Origin: Lachnospiraceae bacterium
Lineage (GTDB): Bacteria; Bacillota; Clostridia; Lachnospirales; Lachnospiraceae
Assembly: GCA_900752065.1 (NCBI GenBank)
Contig: CAADTT010000119.1
Location: 1 to 27,431, forward strand
Length of the DNA: 27,431 bases
Direction of reading: 5' to 3'
Translations under genes and position numbers: made by a program
The notes under the pieces: generated by a model
What the model was told of the DNA's origin: nothing
Database searches by the model: none
The model's input: the letters and a program-made list of their open reading frames with translations, nothing else
Shown: positions 23,351-27,431 of the stretch, piece after piece
Numbering within the stretch: position 1 is the stretch's first letter
How the letters are laid out: every line of letters begins with the position of its first letter

Positions 23351-24402
23351 CAGCTTCTCACCTCCAGGAGCGCCTGCACGCCATAAGCCAGAGCCTTTTT
23401 CGTCACCTCATCCATACCGGGGCGGTACAGCCTTCTGATAAAACAGCCGATCACATCCTCCTCATGTGTCTCCCGCAGTCCATCAAAATCATAGGCCGGC
23501 TCTGTGTCATCCAGGATCTCCACCACATTTCCCAATCTCCGGTAACGCTCCGTCTGAAACACAATATCCGGGTCCCGGAAACCCGTCATATGAATCCGGT
23601 AGATGTTTTCCCTTCCGCTTTCCCGAATTCTCCGGGAAATCTTCTCTTCCAGTGAAAAGTCTGTATCCCCTTCGTCTGTATCGATCTCCAGGATCCGGTA
23701 ATCCCTTGCCGCCCAGGGTACAAAAGAAATTTTTATCTTTCCCTTCTCATATTCTCCTGCAAGAAATCCATGCGGTCCGCAGTCATTCTTATCTAAGGGT
23801 TCCAATGCCCCTGCATAAGCCATCCTGTCCTTTTCCAGTATCTGCGGCTTATGGATATGCCCCAGGGCTATATAATCAAATCCCGATGCCAGCATTCTCC
23901 GCCTGTCCATGGGAATGTGCCGCTCATCACCGCCGTGAGCCAGAAGGATGGAAAACATACCGTCCTTTTCCGGTCTCAGTCCGTCATACAGAGGTTCCCT
24001 GATTTCTCTGGAATGATAGCTCAGGCCATAAACCGCCGTATGGAACTCCGGAAACACCACCTTCTGGCAGTCTGCGCCTCCCAGACACGCCACATTCGGA
24101 CACCAGTGAAATCCCTCATAAAAGGAGCCGTGCTTCCAGTAATCGTGATTTCCCGCGATCAGCACCACCTTCGTTTCCGCAATCGTGGAAAACAGATAAT
24201 TGACTTCTTTTAGCTCCCGAAGCAGCGGCTGCCTATGAAACAGATCACCCGCAATCAAAAGCAGCTCAGGCTTCTCCTCTTTTGCCCTGGCGATCAGCCT
24301 CCGAAAGCTCTCCCATATTTCTTCCTTCCGCCTCGCACCCCAGGGAAACCCTGCATCGGGCGAGGCACCTAAATGAATGTCCGCCGTGTGAAAAAAACGC
24401 AT
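23350..24402 (-). CDS. YhaO-like DNA repair exonuclease (metallophosphoesterase, Mre11/SbcD-like)
   Basis: A 350-residue calcineurin-like phosphoesterase of the Mre11/SbcD/YhaO type. The metal ligands are all present: DIH (Asp8, His10), GDLFH (Asp53), GNHD (Asn85, His86), AHGGDE (His156) and GHIH (His182, His184). The C-terminal ~110 residues form a capping domain. It is expected to be the nuclease partner of the ATPase encoded immediately downstream. The ATG at 24402 is chosen because AAGGAGAGG stands just before it; the upstream in-frame ATG at 24459 has no ribosome site and its extra residues are not family-like. No strong promoter was found; readthrough from metY past the intervening terminator is possible. 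Confidence 0.9.
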   Translation of the reverse strand: MRFFHTADIHLGASPDAGFPWGARRKEEIWESFRRLIARAKEEKPELLLIAGDLFHRQPLLRELKEVNYLFSTIAETKVVLIAGNHDYWKHGSFYEGFHWCPNVACLGGADCQKVVFPEFHTAVYGLSYHSREIREPLYDGLRPEKDGMFSILLAHGGDERHIPMDRRRMLASGFDYIALGHIHKPQILEKDRMAYAGALEPLDKNDCGPHGFLAGEYEKGKIKISFVPWAARDYRILEIDTDEGDTDFSLEEKISRRIRESGRENIYRIHMTGFRDPDIVFQTERYRRLGNVVEILDDTEPAYDFDGLRETHEEDVIGCFIRRLYRPGMDEVTKKALAYGVQALLEVRS

Positions 24403-24488
24403 AACCTCTCCTTTCCCTTCGCTGCCATAGTCGTCCGGCAGATTTGCTGCCTGCTGCATAAAAACATTCCCTTAGACGGAATTTTTTG

Positions 24489-24548
24489 ATGCAGAAAGCG
24501 CACCACTGCCAAGGTACGCCTTCGGTGTGGCGCCCTTTCTTGCATACT
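24489..24548 (-). repeat. Palindromic element, copy 2
   Basis: On the minus strand AGTATGCAAGAAAG (24548-24535) and GCGCTTTCTGCAT (24501-24489) are exactly those of copy 1. The interior is longer and folds again: CACC with GGTG, and AAGG/CCTT closing a TACG tetraloop. It lies between the metY terminator and the yhaO start. Confidence 0.75.
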
Positions 24549-24557
24549 AAGGTATTT

Positions 24558-24591
24558 AAAAAGAGGAGTTGCCCATGAAAGCAGCTCCTCT
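24558..24591 (-). terminator. Intrinsic terminator downstream of metY; first half of compound element, copy 2
   Basis: An 11-bp stem (24591-24581 with 24572-24562, one G-U pair) around an 8-nt loop is followed by T's on the minus strand. It is about 180 nt beyond the metY stop. The intervening 24592-24772 shows no recognisable gene. Confidence 0.85.
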
Positions 24592-24772
24592 GCTGTAAAA
24601 TTCTTTTGTTCTTCGGATCATCCCGCACATCCTGCAAGCTTTTATATTCTGCATCATCCGATCAGCTATCCAGAGTTTCCTAACCGTGAAAAGCTTCGGC
24701 CGGCGCTGAACATATGCCGCTGGCACACAGAAGTATGAAGCAGTCACCAATGCCTGCAATCCATCACTTGCT

Positions 24773-26053
24773 TTATACGTTCGCCAGCGCCTGCTCCAGA
24801 TCGGCGATGATATCCTCCACGTTCTCGATTCCCACTGAGAAACGGATCATACCCGGTGAAACTCCTGCCTCCGCAAGCTGCTGGTCGTTCATCTGCCTGT
24901 GGGTATGGCTCGCCGGATGAAGCACGCTGGTACGTGCATCCGCCACATGGGTCACGATAGCCGCCAGTTTCAGGCTGTCCATAAAGCGGACTGCCCCTTC
25001 TCTTCCTCCTGTAACCTCAAAGGAAATAACGCCGCAGGTTCCCTTAGGCATGTATTTCTGTGCCAGCTCATGGTACTTGTCACCCGGAAGTCCTGCGTAA
25101 TTCACACGGGTAACCTTTTCATGGGCATTCAAAAACTCTGCTACCTTCTGTGCATTGTAGCAGTGACGCTCTACACGAAGCGGCAATGTCTCCAGCCCTA
25201 CATTCAGCAGGAAGCAATTCTGCGGAGAAGGAATGGAACCCAGATCTCTCATAAGCTGAACCGTCGCCTTGGTGATATATGCGGCCTTTCCAAAACGCTC
25301 CGTATAAACCACACCGTGATAAGACTCATCCGGCTGTGTCAGGCCATGATACTTCTCCCCATAAGCCGTCCAGTCAAAGTTTCCGCTGTCTACGATGGCT
25401 CCGCCCACCTGCATCGCATGTCCGTCCATATATTTCGTAGTGGAATGGGTAACGATATCTGCGCCCCACTCAAACGGACGGCAGTTTACCGGCGTAGCAA
25501 AGGTATTGTCCACGATCAGCGGCACCTGATGGTCATGAGCCAACTTCGCGAATTTCTCGATATCCAGCACGACCAGCGCCGGATTTGCGATCGTCTCGGC
25601 AAACACCACCTTCGTATTTGGACGGAATGCCTTTGCGATCTCCTCTGCCGGAGCATCCACATCTACAAAAGTGCAGTCGATTCCCAGCTTCTTCATGGTA
25701 ACGCCAAAGAGATTAAAAGTTCCTCCATAAACGGTAGCACCGCAGACGATATGATCCCCCGCCTCACAGATATTGAATACTGCATAGAAGTTCGCCGCCT
25801 GGCCAGAGGATGTGAGCATCGCCGCCACGCCACCTTCCAGATCGGCAATCTTCGCCGCTACTGCGTCATTCGTCGGATTTTGCAGTCTGGTATAAAAATA
25901 TCCGTTCTCCTCCAGATCAAACAGCTTTCCCATCTCGTCGGTGGTATCGTATTTAAATGTCGTACTCTGATAAATCGGAAGAACCCTCGGCTCTCCCTTT
26001 TTCGGCTTCCAGCCGGACTGGATACACTTTGTTTCAATCCTGTAATCACTCAT
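24773..26053 (-). CDS. metY: O-acetylhomoserine sulfhydrylase / aminocarboxypropyltransferase (MetY)
   Basis: A 426-residue Cys/Met-metabolism PLP enzyme that makes homocysteine from O-acetylhomoserine and sulfide (or methionine from methanethiol). Motifs: YTRLQNPT (54-61), SSGQAA (82-87) for cofactor phosphate, DNTFATP (182-188) and the PLP lysine in HSTTKYMDGH (Lys207). The length and the long insert around 222-260 (YGEKYHGL, VVYTERFG) fit the MetY branch rather than cystathionine gamma-synthase (about 380). AGAAGGAGA precedes the ATG. cysK lies 256 nt upstream on the same strand, which fits a sulfur-assimilation pair, but no S-box or T-box consensus is visible in between. Confidence 0.94.
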   Translation of the reverse strand: MSDYRIETKCIQSGWKPKKGEPRVLPIYQSTTFKYDTTDEMGKLFDLEENGYFYTRLQNPTNDAVAAKIADLEGGVAAMLTSSGQAANFYAVFNICEAGDHIVCGATVYGGTFNLFGVTMKKLGIDCTFVDVDAPAEEIAKAFRPNTKVVFAETIANPALVVLDIEKFAKLAHDHQVPLIVDNTFATPVNCRPFEWGADIVTHSTTKYMDGHAMQVGGAIVDSGNFDWTAYGEKYHGLTQPDESYHGVVYTERFGKAAYITKATVQLMRDLGSIPSPQNCFLLNVGLETLPLRVERHCYNAQKVAEFLNAHEKVTRVNYAGLPGDKYHELAQKYMPKGTCGVISFEVTGGREGAVRFMDSLKLAAIVTHVADARTSVLHPASHTHRQMNDQQLAEAGVSPGMIRFSVGIENVEDIIADLEQALANV

Positions 26054-26309
26054 GTTCTATCTCTCCTTCTATTCTTCTATTTTGTTTCTGTGAACAGCAA
26101 ACCCTATCACTATTTGCAGACATTTTAGAAACTGCCGCAGCGCACATTTCACATAGATAAAGTACTCCATCGCTTCGCAGCGCTGCAGGCGGAATCCCCC
26201 ATTGCCTGCCTCACCCGCTAAGAAATGACTCTTCTCCAATCATTCCCTTCACAGTAAAATACCAGTATCCTCGAATTATTTTGTACCGTCCATGCAGAAT
26301 CGCTGCGCC
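26054..26309 (-). other. Intergenic region between cysK and metY with palindromic sequence
   Basis: 256 bp without a supportable gene. It contains the perfect 10-bp palindrome GCAGCGCTGC (26177-26186), then GCAGGC (26185-26190) complementary to GCCTGC (26204-26209). A 33-codon frame on the minus strand (26173 to 26072) has no ribosome site. No clear promoter, riboswitch or terminator was recognised. Confidence 0.4.
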
Positions 26310-27236
26310 CTATTCAAATAAAACGGTACTGAAATATCTCTCTCCCGTGTCCGGAAGTATGGTAACCACCGTTTTCCCCGGCCCCAGTTTTTTCGCCATC
26401 TTCAGGGCAGCCGCCACATTCGAGCCGCTGGAAATCCCACAGAGAAGGCCTTCTTCTCTGGCAAGCCGCTTTGATGTCTCCAGCGCCTCCTCATCTGTCA
26501 CTACATAGATATCTTCGTAAATCTCCTTATTCAGATTGTCCGGGATCAGACCGTCGCCGATTCCCATCTGCAGATGCGTTCCGATGCTTCCTCCGGACAG
26601 AATCGCTGCATGCTCCGGCTCCACTGCCCAGATCGTAATATCCGGGTACTGGTTTTTCAGCACCTCTCCGATTCCCGACAGCGTACCGCCTGTCCCCACA
26701 CCGGAACAGAACCCGTGAACCGGACCGCCCACCTGTTCCAAAATCTCTACTGCTGTATGATATTTATGTACCAGCGGATTGTTCGGGTTTGAAAACTGCT
26801 GCGGAACAAATACCCTCGGATCCTCCCGTTCCATGCGAAGCGCCGTCTGCAGACACTCATCAATACACTTGCCGATGTCTCCGTCATCATGAATCAGAAC
26901 CACCTCGGCCCCATACTGCTGCACCAGCTTCCTGCGCTCCTCACTGACCGAATCCGGCATAATAATCTTCACCTGATATCCCTTTACCGCTCCCACCAGT
27001 GCAATACCGATTCCCTGATTCCCGCTGGTCGGCTCCACAATGATGGAATCCTCTTTGATCACTCCTGCTTTCTCTGCCTCCAAGAGCATATTGTATGCCG
27101 TTCTGGTCTTTATAGAGCCTCCGATATTCACACCCTCATATTTCACCAGAATCTCTGCGGAGTCCTCCTCCGTCATCTTATTCAGACGGATCATCGGCGT
27201 ATGGCCGATCGCCTCCAGTACATTATGATAAATCAC
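26310..27236 (-). CDS. cysK: Cysteine synthase family PLP enzyme (O-acetylserine sulfhydrylase-like)
   Basis: A 308-residue beta-family PLP enzyme that makes cysteine from O-acetylserine and sulfide. It shows IGHTPMIRLN at 10-19, the PLP lysine Lys43 in GGSIKTR (39-45), the substrate loop TSGNQG (70-75), the glycine-rich phosphate loop GTGGT (181-185) and CGISSGSN (266-273) near the cofactor ring nitrogen. The usual NPxxSVKDR motif reads NIGGSIKTR here: Asp is replaced by Thr, marking a divergent clade, so other acceptors such as O-phosphoserine cannot be excluded. The start is GTG at 27236 with GGAGG about 9 nt upstream. metY follows on the same strand. Confidence 0.9.
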   Translation of the reverse strand: MIYHNVLEAIGHTPMIRLNKMTEEDSAEILVKYEGVNIGGSIKTRTAYNMLLEAEKAGVIKEDSIIVEPTSGNQGIGIALVGAVKGYQVKIIMPDSVSEERRKLVQQYGAEVVLIHDDGDIGKCIDECLQTALRMEREDPRVFVPQQFSNPNNPLVHKYHTAVEILEQVGGPVHGFCSGVGTGGTLSGIGEVLKNQYPDITIWAVEPEHAAILSGGSIGTHLQMGIGDGLIPDNLNKEIYEDIYVVTDEEALETSKRLAREEGLLCGISSGSNVAAALKMAKKLGPGKTVVTILPDTGERYFSTVLFE

Positions 27237-27254
27237 TTTCTTTTCCTCCAGAAT

Positions 27255-27291
27255 TAGAATAGACAGCCTTTCGGCTGCCGCCTGAATTCTA
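27255..27291 (-). promoter_or_regulatory. Hairpin in the cysK leader
   Basis: GGCAGCC and GGCTGTC (27279-27273 with 27268-27262) close a GAAA tetraloop, and the outer arms TAGAAT/ATTCTA (27291-27286 with 27260-27255) pair across an internal loop. It ends just before the ribosome site, so it could affect translation. It does not match a riboswitch I know. Confidence 0.5.
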
Positions 27292-27318
27292 TTATAATAC
27301 AGCTTTGCGGAAAAACAA
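27291..27318 (-). promoter_or_regulatory. Promoter of cysK
   Basis: A perfect TATAAT (27296-27291) on the minus strand with a weak -35, TTGTTT (27318-27313), at 16 nt. A second TATAAT-like site lies further upstream near 27330. Together they suggest a leader of about 45 nt. Confidence 0.6.
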
Positions 27319-27419
27319 AGTAATTTATTATAATTCCAGCATTGAAAGGTAAATATATCTTTTAGCCTGCCGATATTATAAAAATGCTTTTTTCACCATT
27401 CTCTCTATTTTTGAATGGG

Positions 27420-27428
27420 TTATCCACA
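27420..27428 (+). promoter_or_regulatory. Single perfect DnaA box at the window end
   Basis: TTATCCACA, an exact match to the consensus, three bases from the end of the window. A lone 9-mer match can occur by chance; whether more follow is not visible. Confidence 0.35.
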
Positions 27429-27431
27429 TCA

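Noticed and set aside
24556..24759. 67-codon minus-strand frame after metY
   Set aside because: It runs through the intrinsic terminator, lacks a ribosome site and shows no domain; treated as chance.
24899..26128. 409-codon plus-strand open frame
   Set aside because: Fully antisense to metY, whose PLP-enzyme motifs are unmistakable; the plus-strand product has no recognisable pattern.
26072..26173. 33-codon minus-strand frame upstream of metY
   Set aside because: No ribosome site and an irregular composition; probably chance.
26054..26309. S-box or T-box riboswitch ahead of metY
   Set aside because: Neither the conserved S-box core nor a T-box sequence with specifier and antiterminator could be found.

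Overview
The window reads as chromosomal DNA of a Clostridia-class Firmicute, most likely a Lachnospiraceae-type gut anaerobe. This is inferred from four things: strong AGGAGG-type ribosome sites with sigma-A style promoters, a paired GlgC/GlgD glycogen system, SpoVG, and a DnaD protein with tandem C-terminal domains beside a DnaI/DnaC-type helicase loader. I saw no rRNA, tRNA, CRISPR array, phage or insertion sequence. Almost everything is ordinary core metabolism and information processing. The interest is in the intergenic DNA.

Layout. At 1-4172 (minus) lies most of gltB, the glutamate synthase large subunit, cut by the window edge; its last ~75 bases look corrupted. Next are a CPBP membrane protease (minus, 4438-5052) and a plus-strand pair, a NusG-domain-II membrane protein and a Gx-transporter family protein (5193-6123). 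The second gene of the pair overlaps the 3' end of a large serine hydrolase gene (minus, 6095-7969). The hydrolase is the last gene of a run rho -> secreted LRR/Ig-like protein -> serine hydrolase (12826 down to 6095). Rho has its own ~280-nt leader. Further right, glgC-glgD-spoVG form a minus-strand unit (15935 to 13186) that ends in a clear terminator.

From 16.3 kb the plus strand carries murC (with terminator), a 511-bp intergenic region, a dnaD-like gene, a dnaI/dnaC-like helicase loader and prs. The intergenic region contains two compact arrays of DnaA boxes, with mirror-image spacing, flanking an AT-rich stretch. It lies just ahead of the primosome genes and is the most notable signal in the window. 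On the minus strand follow a compact YhaO/YhaN (Mre11/Rad50-like) pair (24402 to 21746), metY (26053 to 24773) and cysK (27236 to 26310). A compound palindromic element, a terminator hairpin followed by a second conserved hairpin, occurs twice: after prs, and between metY and yhaO.

How the genes connect: cysK and metY supply cysteine and homocysteine; gltB assimilates ammonia; prs makes PRPP; glgC/glgD commit glucose-1-phosphate to glycogen; murC builds the cell wall; the DnaD/DnaI pair loads the replicative helicase. Functions are assigned by reading motifs only; no database search was run.
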